NCBI GenBank assembly: GCA_015350385.1
Contig: WNKI01000001.1
Coordinates: 6,543,410 to 6,607,409, forward strand
Direction: 5' to 3'
Length of the DNA stretch: 64,000 nucleotides
Source: Aculops lycopersici
Lineage: Eukaryota; Arthropoda; Arachnida; Trombidiformes; Eriophyidae
In this document: piece after piece, positions 8,328-21,174 of the stretch
Position numbering within the stretch: position 1 is the first letter of the stretch
How the letters are laid out: each line of letters opens with the position of its first letter
Notes under the pieces: model-generated
The model's database searches: none
Seen by the model: only the letters and a program-made list of their open reading frames with translations
What the model was told of the DNA's origin: nothing
Program-made: the position numbers and the translations under genes

Positions 8328-10300
8328 TCCGAGGCAAAAAGCTGAGACCTATTGATGTTGTTTTTATCTGTTTAATTTAGATCAACTGGCCTATGATGAC
8401 GACAATAACAATGACACTACATTGATCAGCGAGGCAGCAACAATTTTGCCGACCACAAGCCGAGGGAATGGAAAATTTTCACCTGCAATCACGCGTTTGC
8501 TGAGCTCACGAACGATTCGTGTATTTTTGGCACTGTGGCTTGGTGAAGATCTATATATTCTGTTTCACATCTAAAACTAGCTTGCCAGTTGCACTTTTTA
8601 AGAGTCCCTTTTGATACCACACACTAATGTTAGTGTTATTTTTATTATTTCTGTCAAATTTTGTATTGTCGTCGTGTTCCATGTGCTTGTTGTGTGTGTT
8701 GCGTGTGTGTGTCTGTTTGCTCCGTACCTTTCTGCCTCCTGAAATATTAGAATTTGGAACTGCAGATACAAGATAGATAGATAGATAGAGAGAGAGAGGA
8801 GAGAGAGAGAGAGTGGGCCGACTCCCATTTCGATGGCCCCACTCAAAGTATTTTCAGTTTTAATTCCAGTTCTAGTTAGTGACGAGGCCTGCTGCACCTG
8901 AAACCATGACGGCACAACGCGCCTATCTGTCATTACAGCAACAAATACCCCACCCCAAGTTGCTAACTGCCAAATGCGCCTCAATCAACAAGTGGCAAAA
9001 AATCGCGCACCTGGCAAGAGATTAAGTGTCAGTCAGCTCGCCAGGCCTTGAGGTGAAGAGATCATGTGTAACTGCAAACTTTTTACAGTTACAGATGCTC
9101 GAGGCGTGTGTATTCGGATCCCTTTAGCTAACTGTTTAGCTTGCCAGCTCGCGCCTGTCCCTCACGCATCACCTACATTTCATCTTCTACTAAGATCCCC
9201 AAAAGACTCAAGAGCTTATCTGGCTCTCCAACTAGACGAGGCCCAGTTGTTGCCAGGTGAATATCGCGCGCTTGCCCATCTTGAGCTGTCCTGGAAAGAG
9301 GCGGCGATTGTTTTTTTTTGAGTCACTCAATTCATCGGAACTAGACGAAACGCCGGCCTCTTACATGCTCACATTTGCCACCATCGCAGTCAGTCCCCAC
9401 CGCTGCCAACAAACTTTGCAGTAGACGTTGCAACTACTGAAAGAGCGACGACTAATCACAAGAATAGGGATAAAAATAAATGGAGACCAAAATAGATTGG
9501 CGAGACTTATTGTCTGCGTGATACTGTCTGCGCTTTGGGCAACAGCGACCGTGATTCTCATCTCACACGACTGCTCGGCATCCAATGTGCCATCTAGCGA
9601 GTTAAATGAAATCTGTCGAGCCTCAGTTGACGTTGACGCTGACGTTGGCTCTGACGTTACTGCCGCCGAGCACTTTGGAGATCTACATCAGTATTTCTAA
9701 TGCCATCTCAACCAACAACTTTCTAGGTCAACCATCTGCAGTAGGCAGGTGAGTAAACTTTGCGAGCTTCATGAGGCTTTCAGGGAACAGTATAAACAAT
9801 AAACCACCACCCGTTGCCACTGTTACCAGGTTACAATTGTCTCCTTGTTGCCGCTTGAATGACCGGCCGTCGCCGGTGAAACTCGCACAGGTGGTTGCTT
9901 GCGCCACCGCAAAGCCTGTATATGCTGTACCTGGACGTGCCGTACTGTGCTAAAAGGTACTTTCAATGCAACCAACAAGCGGTGGTGGTGAGTGAAACAG
10001 CTGCCTATGCTTGCGCTAGTGATATCAGCTCCCCACGCTAACTGACTCAAAAGATTCCAAGCTCGTATCAGATTACCCCTACCTGCCAGGACTGCTAACA
10101 GAGCAAGGTGTATCTAGTTGCATTTGATATTTGCGATGATTTTACCCGAGTGGTTTCACTTCAGTGAGGAGATTCAAAGACTGCCAAGTAGGAGACTGAA
10201 CTGAACAAGATGAGGAAATGTGACACTTGAACTCTATTCCCGCTAGTTTTTATTTAGTTTTTATTAACAAGTTCTAATCAAATCGTGTGAGCATTATACT
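8328..10300. other. intergenic region between two minus-strand genes
   Basis: This holds the upstream side of IRF2BP and the downstream side of the acyl-CoA synthetase. I see a GATA/GA microsatellite at 8769-8813. Short open frames occur on both strands (for example + 9428-9700, with one hydrophobic stretch), but none has conserved features. Donor-like CAGGTGAGT on the + strand near 9749 could belong to an untranslated exon; nothing supports it further. Confidence 0.4.
8769..8813. repeat. GATA/GA microsatellite
   Basis: Tandem GATA units pass into a GA run about 440 bp upstream of the IRF2BP start codon. Confidence 0.85.
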
Positions 10301-12331
10301 TCATACTTGAATCAACTTCAACGCTTTCCTATCAACCTTCTTGAGGATTCCGTTGCGGGGAAAGTCGTTCTCGAGAAAATAGATTCCTCCCTTGAGGTGT
10401 TTGGGTTTTGCTGTTCTATTCGCCACAAATTGATAAATGTGATCTCTCATAAACTTGGAATCGCCTTGCTCCAGTTTCTTGCACAAGTCACCGCAGGAAA
10501 CCCCGTCCACCAACTCCTTTCGGCTCGAGAGCTCAGTAAACTGCTTCGACTTGATGGAGATTAATTTAACGAATGCTCTGGGCGCATCGGTTCCCGGCCA
10601 CTCCAAGCTGGGCACTCCAATAATTGCAGTCTGCTCCACAAGTGGATGCTTATCAACCACCTGCTCCAATTCGGCGGGTAAAATTTTCCAATCTTCGACC
10701 AAAAATAAAGTCTCCTTGATGCGACCGTGAATATAAAAGCGGCCCTCGGTGTCCATGTGCACCGAGTCACCTGTTCTGTAGAATCCATCGGATTCGTGGC
10801 AATTTCTCATTATTGCCTCCACATCTTCACCTGGATAACATTTGTATGTCGAAAACTTGGTCTTTGAATCGAGACAAAGTTCGCCACGGCTGCCAACTGG
10901 TACCGGAAGTCTCGTCTCAAAGTCCACAATCTTGGCCTTGAGTCCCGGGTACAAGTATCCCACAGAATCTATATGATCGTGGCTCTCATCTGCGGGTAAA
11001 GATGAGATATAACCAATTTCAGTGCATCCATAGGCCTGTGTTACTTTCAACTGGGGGTAAGTCTGTTGGACCTCTCTAATTGAATCAACGATGGCCAACT
11101 TGGCGCCGGCACAAGACATGTAATTCAAACTGTTTAAATTCCATCCTCGTCGAGCTATTTCTCCGGATTTGATCATCTCCTTGACACACCTGATTAATTG
11201 ACAGGTAAAAGTGGTACTGGCAATACTATGAGTTATGCCATAATCACTCACTGCCTGCCAATAGCTGAGTTCATCATACGAGGGCATTATGATCAATTTT
11301 GATCCGAGCATAAACGATAAAAACATACAATCTAATCCAGCTCCATGGTCCAAAGGTAAGTCGCCGGCTATAATGGAGTCCCTGGTAAATGGCAGCAGTA
11401 TCTTGGTCTTGTCATTGCTCTCACCCGAAGCAGAGCCAATTGGATTCTTGGTGGCCGAGTAAATGCTCATGATTTGATGCAACATTTGCGCTTGCAAAGT
11501 GGGAACAACTTTAGGCTTACCTGTTGATCCGGAGGTTAACAAGTAGGTTAATGCGTGATTCTGTGGATCTATTTGCCTGTTAACCACATCGCAAATTAGC
11601 TCTTCGTCAATCTCCTCGCCTCCATTCAACAAGTGGTCAAACAAAACCACCTGTTTCTCTTGGATCATTCTCAGGTAGCCGCCGTTTTGCTGCTCATCGG
11701 CCGAGCTAATGATGTTGTTATTTTGGTCATTTTGTTCAATCTTAAGGTCCAAATTATTGTGATCGATGCAATTATTATTATTATTATTATTCTCCTGGTT
11801 CAAATTCGACTTGATACTTGCTGTTGTATCAATTGTTGGATTGTCAATCCAAATCAGAGGCACCGAAGACAATCCCTGAACACTCTTGCATAATCTTTCC
11901 ACTTCTAAATGCATCCGACTCTCGGTTATGATTACATCAGGCTTGTTGAGTTCACATAATGTTACAAACTCCTCAATACCGTCGGTTGGCATGGCTCCAA
12001 AGATGGCGGCGCCTGCAAACATAGCGCCCAAAGCAAATACTATCTCATGATCGGTGTGGTCGCAAATCGTCAAGATGATATCATTGGGTTTTACCTTGAG
12101 CTGCTTGATTAAATTAGTCGCAACTCTCTGGCTTGCCTCCAATAACTTTGCCCCAGTCCATCGCCTTCCACTGGCAGTGTCGACAATAAGCTCGCGATCG
12201 GAATTCCTGGCAAAAGAGGCTCTCAGTTCTCTAGGTAAGTTTGAATTGCTGTCTGGCTCATCGTATCTAACGAGAGATTCAATGATTCCATCCGACTTGA
12301 CTCCTGCAAATGATTCATTTTGTTGTACCAT
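10301..12331 (-). CDS. acyl-CoA synthetase / 4-coumarate-CoA-ligase-like enzyme (AMP-binding ANL family)
   Basis: A single exon of 676 codons. ANL enzymes activate a carboxylic acid with ATP to an acyl-adenylate and then usually form a CoA thioester. Motifs are in the right order: the phosphate-binding loop LLTSGSTGKPKVV at about residues 264-276, the YGCTEIGYIS adenine-site motif at about 437-446, YRTGDS at about 520 with HGRIKETL after it, and the C-terminal catalytic lysine region NGILKKVDRKAL close to the end. The family is usually 530-600 residues. Here a polar insertion of Asn, Asp and Gln (about residues 172-218) adds length before the P-loop. The last residues (LIQV) are not a peroxisomal PTS1, so a peroxisomal location is not indicated. 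The start ATG is in a good context (ACAAGATGG). The substrate cannot be told; arthropods carry many luciferase-like members of this family. Confidence 0.9.
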   Translation of the reverse strand: MVQQNESFAGVKSDGIIESLVRYDEPDSNSNLPRELRASFARNSDRELIVDTASGRRWTGAKLLEASQRVATNLIKQLKVKPNDIILTICDHTDHEIVFALGAMFAGAAIFGAMPTDGIEEFVTLCELNKPDVIITESRMHLEVERLCKSVQGLSSVPLIWIDNPTIDTTASIKSNLNQENNNNNNNCIDHNNLDLKIEQNDQNNNIISSADEQQNGGYLRMIQEKQVVLFDHLLNGGEEIDEELICDVVNRQIDPQNHALTYLLTSGSTGKPKVVPTLQAQMLHQIMSIYSATKNPIGSASGESNDKTKILLPFTRDSIIAGDLPLDHGAGLDCMFLSFMLGSKLIIMPSYDELSYWQAVSDYGITHSIASTTFTCQLIRCVKEMIKSGEIARRGWNLNSLNYMSCAGAKLAIVDSIREVQQTYPQLKVTQAYGCTEIGYISSLPADESHDHIDSVGYLYPGLKAKIVDFETRLPVPVGSRGELCLDSKTKFSTYKCYPGEDVEAIMRNCHESDGFYRTGDSVHMDTEGRFYIHGRIKETLFLVEDWKILPAELEQVVDKHPLVEQTAIIGVPSLEWPGTDAPRAFVKLISIKSKQFTELSSRKELVDGVSCGDLCKKLEQGDSKFMRDHIYQFVANRTAKPKHLKGGIYFLENDFPRNGILKKVDRKALKLIQV

Positions 12332-14212
12332 CTTGTAAATCTTCCTTCAAGTTTGCTTCCTTGAAACTTTGATTGCAATTTTTTTTGTTTCTCTGCTGGT
12401 CTTGATGACTTGTGAGCTATTTTTCAACCTAAAATTTATGACAATTTATATCACAAAAGATGATTATGCTAATAATATATTCACTCTTTGGATAACCAAA
12501 ATTACCCAATTGATCTATGTAGAGATTGATGATGTGAGGACAGTTGATTATGAAATAACCAACTAGAGAGCCACTTTCATAATGTGGAAACCTTTTTGAA
12601 TGATTTCCAAAACTAAGTGTTGAGCAAGTGTTTCATTTATTATCTCTAGTCGGAAGATCTATTTGGATGGATGAATGATGGCAAAGAGATGACGACTGCT
12701 TTGTTTGTCTAGCTTTGTTGTTCCGGAATATGCCTCCTCATTAGCTTACAATGAGTTATGAGCCGGGGGCTTAGTGTTGTTGGACTTGGTGTTACTCGGC
12801 GTTGTTGATTTTGGACGGTAATCAAGTAACATTCATTCCTAAAAGTACCCGAGACGATTGGCCAATCGTATGAATCAAGAAGGCAATCGTTATTGCACCA
12901 ACAGACCAAAGATGCACTCATCGTTGGCAAGACAAAGATATCATCTGAAGACAAGACAAGATCTTGAATCCAGAGGGCGTTTGAAGTTTATGCACAGTGG
13001 CAGTCGCAGCGGAAACATTATATAACTCAAGTCATGGTCATAGCTTTAAGTTTTTCAAAGGTTATCACCAATAAATCATCAGGTAACAATTCAACAAGTA
13101 GCTGACTAGAGTTGAAATTTGGTACATTTGACGAGCAATTTGGTGCACTGGACGAGTGTAAGTGACATAGTCGCCATCGTAAACAGGAACAAAGATGGAG
13201 GGAGAGGCTCGAGGCAGACAAATTATTTGGCGGTCCAAAATGGGGATTAGCACTTCGGTGCATTCACAACACTAATCCCCAGCAGCAGCCCGTCACCGTG
13301 TCTATCGTCACCGTATCTATCGCAATTAACTCGTTACGTGGTTTGCAGTCGAATCAGAGGCAGTCGCAGTGGCCGCCTCTGATTCCACGAGATCAACTCT
13401 AACTGATTATCATGCTTAATCAACAAGTTGGCGTAGTTGTAACTTTCCAGTTTGATCGTCGCGTGGAATCGACGCAAAAGTAGACGCTAAATGGATGAAT
13501 TGGAGAATGAAACTGGAAGTCTTTGAGAGTTGCGATCGCCGTGTGGAAATTACCTGATAAAAGCAACAGCAGCGACTGCTCGCGCAGTTTCGTGTCGTGT
13601 AGTCAGTCACCACGTTGGCCACCACCTAGATGTACCTGGAGTCTTGAGTTAATGACGATCTATTTGGAACTTCCTAAGAAATCTAGCGCCTGTTGATTGG
13701 AGACGAGATTCGAGCGGCTGACGCTGAGGTGAGCAGGTGGCGGCCACGAAGGTGAGTTACAAATGGATCAAATTTCAACCAATGAACAAAGTAAACAAAA
13801 TATCTAATATAATAATATAATAATATAAACGACCCCGAGTTGTAAATATAACAAATAGATTTTAATTTTGGTTGTTGTTGGCGCTCTTGCGATGGTTTAT
13901 GTCTCGGCAAAACTTTGAGATCATGAGACAAATTAGCTGGAACTACAATAAAACGGCAACAAAAATTACTAATACAATATCTGAGATTGAGCTTAAAAAT
14001 TTGATTTTCCACTTGTAAATGTGCGTTCACAAAAAGGTAACTTTCTCCATTTTATGAGTTGGTGTAGTAAATAGATCACAGGTGTGGTTTGTTATTATTC
14101 TGAATATGTTTGTGTAAATATTTTCTCTCTTTCTCTATCAATCTATCTATCAACCTATCTCTTGGTGATCTCATTCTATTAATACTCCGGCATATCATTT
14201 GCTTGGATTGCT
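12332..14212. other. intergenic region upstream of acyl-CoA synthetase, downstream of turtle
   Basis: AT-richer than its surroundings. No reading frame here has recognisable features. Visible items are an AATAT-type repeat at about 13803-13828 and a TATATAA-like box near 13018. The 3'UTR of turtle lies at the right end; I see no clear AATAAA for it. Confidence 0.4.
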
Positions 14213-17200
14213 CTATTCTCGGTGGTCATCTCGATGGACTATCGACTCGTAGACTGTATCGTAAAAGTCTGTTGCTGTTTCGTCATTTTGTTGTTCGCTT
14301 GGTGGTCTATTTTGCATAGTAGTTAGGTTTTGTTGTTTTTGCATAGAATTGTCATAGAATCGGCATCTATTTTTAAGCTGACAGTCTGGTTGTTCATTTT
14401 GTGCTGCCTTAGTTACCTTTGTGTAGAAATTCTCGCTAATTTTAACTCGAGGAGGCGATTGGACAATGTCAGCACCAGCAACTTTGGTCTTGACTTTCTT
14501 ATGGGCGTTATTGTTCAAGTGGTGCGATGAGGAACACGAACTCTGTCTATCAAACTCGTAGTTTTCATCAAGCGATTGGTCATTGTTTGTCTGTTGGCTA
14601 CTAAGTGAGCACTCGCCAACATTTATCGAGCTCCTAGCCATCGCATGACCATTGACGGAGTTACTCGTTAGCGTGCCATTGACGGATGCACTTGATCTAG
14701 TGCAAGTGTCGCCGCCACCATTGCCACTTGACGACGAGGCTGCCAAGTTTGATGATGAAGACGTGGAATTCAAGCTCAGCGGCTCCTTGGTATCATCGTT
14801 ACCGTCACCACCACTGCCGCCTGATGATTGTTGCTCATGGATCTCGATAGCATCAGGTACCAGGTGACCAGAAGTAGAACTAACTCGGTGCGGAGGAATA
14901 GGCGGTGGCTCTGGGTTGTCGAAGGTCTCGTCCGATTCGCGCAAATAGAAACTCCGGTGACTTGAATTGAATCGCTTGCTTGGCGTCGGGCACTTTGAAG
15001 CTTTGGAACACGAGCTTATCGTCGACTTTTCAACACTCTCTCGATGATGATCCTCAGGTAACTCCAAACTATCTGCAGGACGCCGACTCAACACACCGCT
15101 GTTTGCATGTCCAATTGTCGGCAGGTCCAATGCTGAATCTAGCGACAGTCGCCGATCAAAGGAGTCAAGAGTGTCTATCTGCACAACATTACCCCTAAAC
15201 TCAACAGGCGGCGGCGGACAACTTGAGCTAGATCCAAGCCTGGTCTTAGTCCTTGGTTTGCTCTTCATCTCGCCGGTGGATTTTTTAACCTCACTCCTCA
15301 ATGTCAGAGTGTTTAACCTATTACCTTCAACCGATTGGCGCTTGCTGCGTCGCAAGTGGCTAGTCTCATTCAAGACCAAGGTCCCATCGCTGGTTCGAGA
15401 TAAAGGCAAGCTAATGGTGTACTTGAGGTGAGGCAAATTGTGATAAGGTTGAAAGGTGAGCTCCTCAACTCTGTCCACCTCGATGGGCGACGAGGAGAAT
15501 GGTGGAGTTGTGTGGGCGTTGTTTTGATGTTGCGTGCTGTTATCTGGCGCTCCATGATCATGATCACCATAATCATTGGTCAAATTTAAATACTCATCTT
15601 GCGACTCGACAACTTGCTCCGCTTCTGGTGCACTAAGCTCGTAGTGCCGTAGATAGGATTCAATCTTTTCCCTGGTTCCAATCGTCTCTACTTCCTTCAG
15701 ATGCGGCGGCGGCCTCAGCCTCCTTTGCTCGGACCTCTGGCCTGGCGGCCAGGGCATTCCGCGGGGCAGGGGTGGGCGTGGCGGTGGCGGAGGTTCAGTC
15801 TTGGGCCGCTGCGGGAGCGAACGGACAAATAGGCGGCCACTAGCGACCGCCTCCTGTTCAGTATGGGCTCTCTCTGATTGACCAGCGGAGTTTGCTGATT
15901 TCTTTCCAATTGGAAGCTCGGGTGGTGTTATGGTAAACTGGGCTTCAATGTGGGGAAGCCGCTTCTTGCGCTTGTAAGAACCGAGACAGGCGTTTTCGGT
16001 TACGGGATCATCGTTGTCGACTTGTTGTTGTTGTTTGTTATTGCATAGATTTATTGGCGGATAAAATGGACAAGGTGGTTGGAGCAGGTGGCTTTCAGTC
16101 GCCAAGTTTTCCGAAAGGTCCGAGTTGAATGCAGCGGATACAATTGGTTGCTGCTGGGGTGGCGCAACGAAAGGTGACGACAAAGAGTGATTGTAAGCAA
16201 GAGGTAGGGTGCTGCGAGCAATGGAGTTTCTCTTGGCTAGCATTGATTGGAACTGTGGAGGAACTTGAATCTGTTGGTGGGTTGAGTTCGCTTGGTTGGC
16301 AATGGAATCGTTTGCGTCGATTGGCGGAAATTGTGATGTGAATGTTGGATAGTTTTGAGGCGATAGAAACGGAAACCAGGGGCGTGAGTTTAGCGTCATC
16401 GAATGCTGGCCGTAGGACAGGTGATTTGTTTGGTGATTATGATAGTTGTATTGTTGGTGGGGAAACATCCACAGGTGGCTCATGTTTGGGTTCACCTGGC
16501 TAAAGCTTTTCTTGTGCAACGAGGATGGCGGCCGGTGACTTAAAACGCTAAAGCGGGAAAACTCGCCAATACGCTCGTCTGTTGCCCCTCCAACGTCGCC
16601 GCCGCCGCTCACTTGTTGCTTGTCCTTTCCGGTTCTAGGCGTTGCTTTTGGCGGTGCTTGCTGGTGAGCCACTGGTTTCGGTTGAGGCGAGGACGAGACG
16701 AAAGATTCGCGTTGAGCTTGGGGCCTGAGTTGCTCACTTAACCAGGCATTAAAGTGTAGTTGTGGTAATGTTTGCTGACTCATCGCTTCCGATTGGTAAT
16801 TATTTTCGGGCCACCTATTAGTTGAACGTTGAATGGCGTAGGCTCTGGCCGCTGGACTCAGCGCCGTTGCCCAAGTTCTACTAGCCTCGTTCGCTGTCAC
16901 GTAGAGCTCATCGGCCAACGAGTCGGCCGTTTCCGGTCGCGCTTGTTCTTGGCCGGCGAGATTAGTGGCAGCCTGGGCGGTCTTGGCGGCGCGCCGTTCG
17001 GCCATCTTCGTGGCAGCCAGCGTTAGAGTTCCCCACTTCCTGTCCGATGGTTGCCTAACCCAGTAGTCGTCTTCAATATCGACAACAGTTCCAGTTTTTC
17101 TCTGATTCCTTCTAACCTCTGAACCAAATGCTGACTGCTCGCTAGGATATGGTAAGATGGATGAATCAACGTCAACAGGAACCGGGGCATTGGAGGAGTA

Positions 17201-17426
17201 AACAATGTGTCGGTCGGTCATGGGCGATCTTTGCCTCGCAGGTGACATAGGTACATCATTGGATAACTGCTGACCGCCCGACAACCTGAAGGCACCACTA
17301 AGCAAGCGAGAAAACTTGCCCCATGCAAGATTTACATATTGGTAATGACTGGACCTTGAATCATTATTATCATTATTATCATTATCACCTAAACCTGGTA
17401 CTCTGTTTTGCGTGGCGCCGCGGGAA
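14213..17426 (-). CDS. tutl: turtle exon 10: long cytoplasmic tail
   Basis: 3214 nt, entered in phase 2 after a pyrimidine-rich acceptor ending in AACTAG, and ending at TAG (14213-14215). Intracellular and disordered. Islands that look conserved are YQYVNLAWGKFSRLL, DRKWGTLTLAATKMAERRA and a proline-rich SH3-ligand-like block (PPPPPRPPLPRG). The end, DFYDTVYESIV, carries tyrosines that could be phosphorylated. Confidence 0.9.
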
Positions 17427-20400
17427 CTAGTTTCATGCAGTAAAAGGATTGAGGTTAGCAACTTCATTATATTTGAAGAAAGGAGTTTTATATAAAGTAG
17501 GTGTGATTGTCAAACAAAACAAGTCGCAATGTGTATTTAAAGAGTAACAGTGAGCTGGAGTTGAGTATTTACCCGCTAGATTTAGATGAGAGTTCAGTAG
17601 AGTGTTCATCTCGAGGATGGGCTTATTTCTGGTTGAGTAGTTTGAGATTTAGATTGAGATTCAGTTTGAAGAGTGGGGCGTGAATTTGAGTTGAGTTGAG
17701 TTGAGTTGAGTTGAGTTGAGTTGAGTGAGTTAGAGAGTGAGCATGTGGAATGTGTGATTCAATAGGAAGTAGAGGGCGCAAGAAGCTGCAAGCATTGTGA
17801 GTGAAAAGGTGGCAAAGAGGAAGAGAGAGATGGACACAAAGACTGCCAATGCATCAAGTCGTTTGGGTCAATTCGACTAGCTGATTCAGTGTTGATATTG
17901 TATTTCCGGCGCCATATGACCCGAATAGAAATCGAAAGTTGCGCTCGAGCTGTCGAAGTGCGAGGAGTTTCATCATAGCAGGCCTCAAGTGAGTGAGTGG
18001 TGAATGAGTTAGCAACCAGCAAGCAAACGAAGAATCAGCACACCAAGCTGACCGGTCGACTTGACGGCGAGTGGCGCTCAAATTAATTAGATTTGATAGG
18101 CGACCATCGATGACGACGCTGGCCCCGACTAAGCAAAGCACTGTCCAGTCCAGTCCAGTCGCACATACATTATTAGATGGCTTCCATTGATGATCCGCAC
18201 CACTGGCCATAATCAGCCTGCTGCTTCTTTAATAAGTGGCACTAGCAGCCTCAGTTGTGGCAATAGCAACGACGACGGCGACCATTGCGATGACCGCTAC
18301 CAATAACAAGACCTTGCGATTCGTTCCATTGGTCTTAGTATCACTTGCGACAGAAGTGGAGTGGGAGCTCATAATAATTAACAGTTTCCATTTTGTTGTC
18401 GTTGGCTGGTCTAATGGTTGGCGCGATATCCGATTCAGCTTATTCCTCAAAGTTTGTTGCAACCGCCGCCACTATTGGTGTTGTTTGCAATGGAAGTCTA
18501 GATATGACAGCATTACAGCAACCACCACCACCAACAAGACGAAGAAAAGCAACTTGTCGCCAACTAGCAACTCGAGGTGCCGAGCACTAATAAGACGAGT
18601 TTGTGGGCCAACGAGATGCGCTCGAGTGGCGTGCAAACTAATCCCCTTTCCCCAAATACCAATGTCATCATTGCTATCGGCAACCGAGACCAAGACCAAT
18701 GATCGCTAAGAGGAAATGGACGACCATGAGGATGAAGACGACCACGACGACGACAACAACAACAACGACCACGACGAGATGACATTCGAGAGTTTTGGTC
18801 ATTGGGGATAAGTGAGTTGTGTGCTGGTTGGCAAATTGGACTTGCTACTCTCAAGTGGAGGTCGTCGCGTTGCTCACTTGCCTGTTCACTTCCGGTTCAG
18901 CACAGCGAGCCGAGAAAATCATGAGGTTGCTGTGGTTTCTCTAACCGCGGCCTCGTTGGTTGTCCTATTGGTGACGGCGAGCACAGCGACGATGACAACG
19001 GGATGGCAGACAAACTTAACTCCAACGCCAATGGAAAGCAAGCTAGTGAGAGGGGGGCAAACGCTCGCACCAGTCGCTAGGCGCCGAGTCTCAATGTCGT
19101 CGGTCTCATTCCGCTCCAGCGACTTCGACTTGCGGATTACAAATTGATGCTCGTTGCAGTTGGACTTTCACTGTGGTGCGACAAATGCAATTGCATTGAA
19201 GGGTGGCGCCCATTCGTCCAACCAATTCGTTGAGTCACTGAGTCCCTATAGCAGGCAGCGAAGAGGCATACACTTAGTTACTCATTCAATGTAACGACAA
19301 GTGTTACCGTGCAAAGGCAAACAACCACCTGTCATGGTATCCGGTATTTGGTCAGCGACACTTGAAGCAAGTTTTGCAGTCAATTTTTTGAGTTCCCTAT
19401 TCACCTCGCGAATGTGTCCAGTTTCTTGAGGGAAAAGAGGAAACTTTTCCTTTTAGAACAAGACGGAAAATAATCAGGTACTTACTTTTTCAGCAACGAG
19501 TTTGAATTCAAAGCCGCAATGTCATGATGCGACTCCAAAACTGGACACGCCATCATCACATAGGCAGCTAGATGGCCATTATTTTGTTTGTTTCCGGTTG
19601 ATGTTTTGTTGTCGTTGTGTTTTTGGTCAGTCGGGAGGTTTAGTTTGACAAGTGATTGGAGTTGGTTCAAAAAATAAGAATGTTTTTTTTGTTAAAAGTT
19701 AGTGAGAAGCTCTGGCGTGAAATGATTACGTGATACATTGGATCAAATTCTAGATGGTTTCAATAAATTCCAAGATAAGAAAACTCACCTTTTTCGGCGC
19801 GCTTCTTGCGCCTTTTGTTGCACATGTTGACAAAACAAACAGCCAACACGATGGCTGCAATGAAAAACAGTATGCCCGCCACGACACCTGCACTTAGCGC
19901 CTGGGCACTCGTTGGTTTGCGCCTATTATCAGGTATTTGGTAGCGGAAGTCATCGCTGGCCGAGCCACGCACACCGCCCGGCCAGTGGGCGTACACTCGA
20001 AATAGGTAGTCACCGCCGGCTCTCAAGTCTTTAACGAGCATTGAGCGCTCCTTGGCCGAGATGGTTGCCAGCGGATTCCACTTGCTCGCGGCTCGTTCCT
20101 TGAACTCCACCGAGTAACCCGCGGGTTTGCTCCCGGAAGATTGTTGCTTCTGTTGGTTAAATGCATCACCGTTTACCTGCGACATGGGCGCCAATGGCTC
20201 GGATTCCATCTCCATCTGCGAGTCGGATCTTTGCATCATTGGCGCCCGCCTCGGCTCTGCCCACTCAATTACCCATCCCTGAGCAACCTTAACCATGGAG
20301 ACATTTTGGGGCGCACTGGCGGGATCAGGGGGCGGGAGCACTGCTTTTTAGTTTTTCAATCATCGGGGGAGAGATTGGTTAGTGGGCGTGTTTCGGCTAT

Positions 20401-21143
20401 ATCAAGTCTAAAGGTGAGAGGTTTAACTCAGGGGAAAAACAGAGATTCTCATGAAGAGATGAGATGAGATGAGATGGGTTAAGTTTCGTTGAGAAAGACA
20501 GGACAAGTACCTAGCGAGGATGTGGAACTGCGAGACTCGGAATCCGGCGGCTCGTAACGAGGACTCTTCTTGTTGTTATGGCCACTCAGGCTTGAGGTAT
20601 CACTGTTGTTATTAGATGATTGCTTTGACGGATGGATGATTCGATACACTTTGCTGCTATTGAGCTTGCTAGCGGCCGACTCTTGTTGTTCATCTTGTTG
20701 TTGCATTTGCTGCGACTGAATTGGAAAATTATTATTCAATTGCGTTGAGGCACTAGATTGTCTATCACTATTTGAGGCGTTGGCTTCACTAATGGCGACG
20801 CCGCCACCGGACTCTTCGGTTGTCGACACGTCAACCAGGTGGATTATTCCCATGACCGAGGGGTTCATTGTGGAACTTTCGCTCTCCTCGGTTTCGGTAC
20901 CGGTAGCGAAGCTGCTGCCACTGCTACTGGCACCACTATCGTCATTACCGGTGCCATCACCCGGCGACACTGCATTCGAATTGTACGAGTCTCGGTCTGC
21001 TCGCGCGGCGCACACAATTTGTGTCCACGTGTCGATAGACAAACACCAAAGGGAGTCGCATCGAGAGAGTGGATGTAGCAGAGTATATATTGAGTTTGCG
21101 AGAAGATGAGTAGTAGGTGCAAGTTTAGCGAGAAAGAGACACA

Positions 21144-21174
<31 letters not shown>

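Noticed and set aside
9428..9700. 90-codon + frame with a hydrophobic segment, followed by a donor-like CAGGTGAGT
   Set aside because: It has no ATG-based start with context, no homology, and a competing open frame on the other strand; chance is the simpler reading.
17440..17500. The first Met of the tail-exon frame (17467) with a minus-strand TATATAAAA 20 bp upstream, as an independent gene start
   Set aside because: The TATA box is too close to the ATG to place a start site. A pyrimidine-rich acceptor at 17427 joins the frame in phase to the turtle membrane exon through the 82-nt exon, which explains it better.
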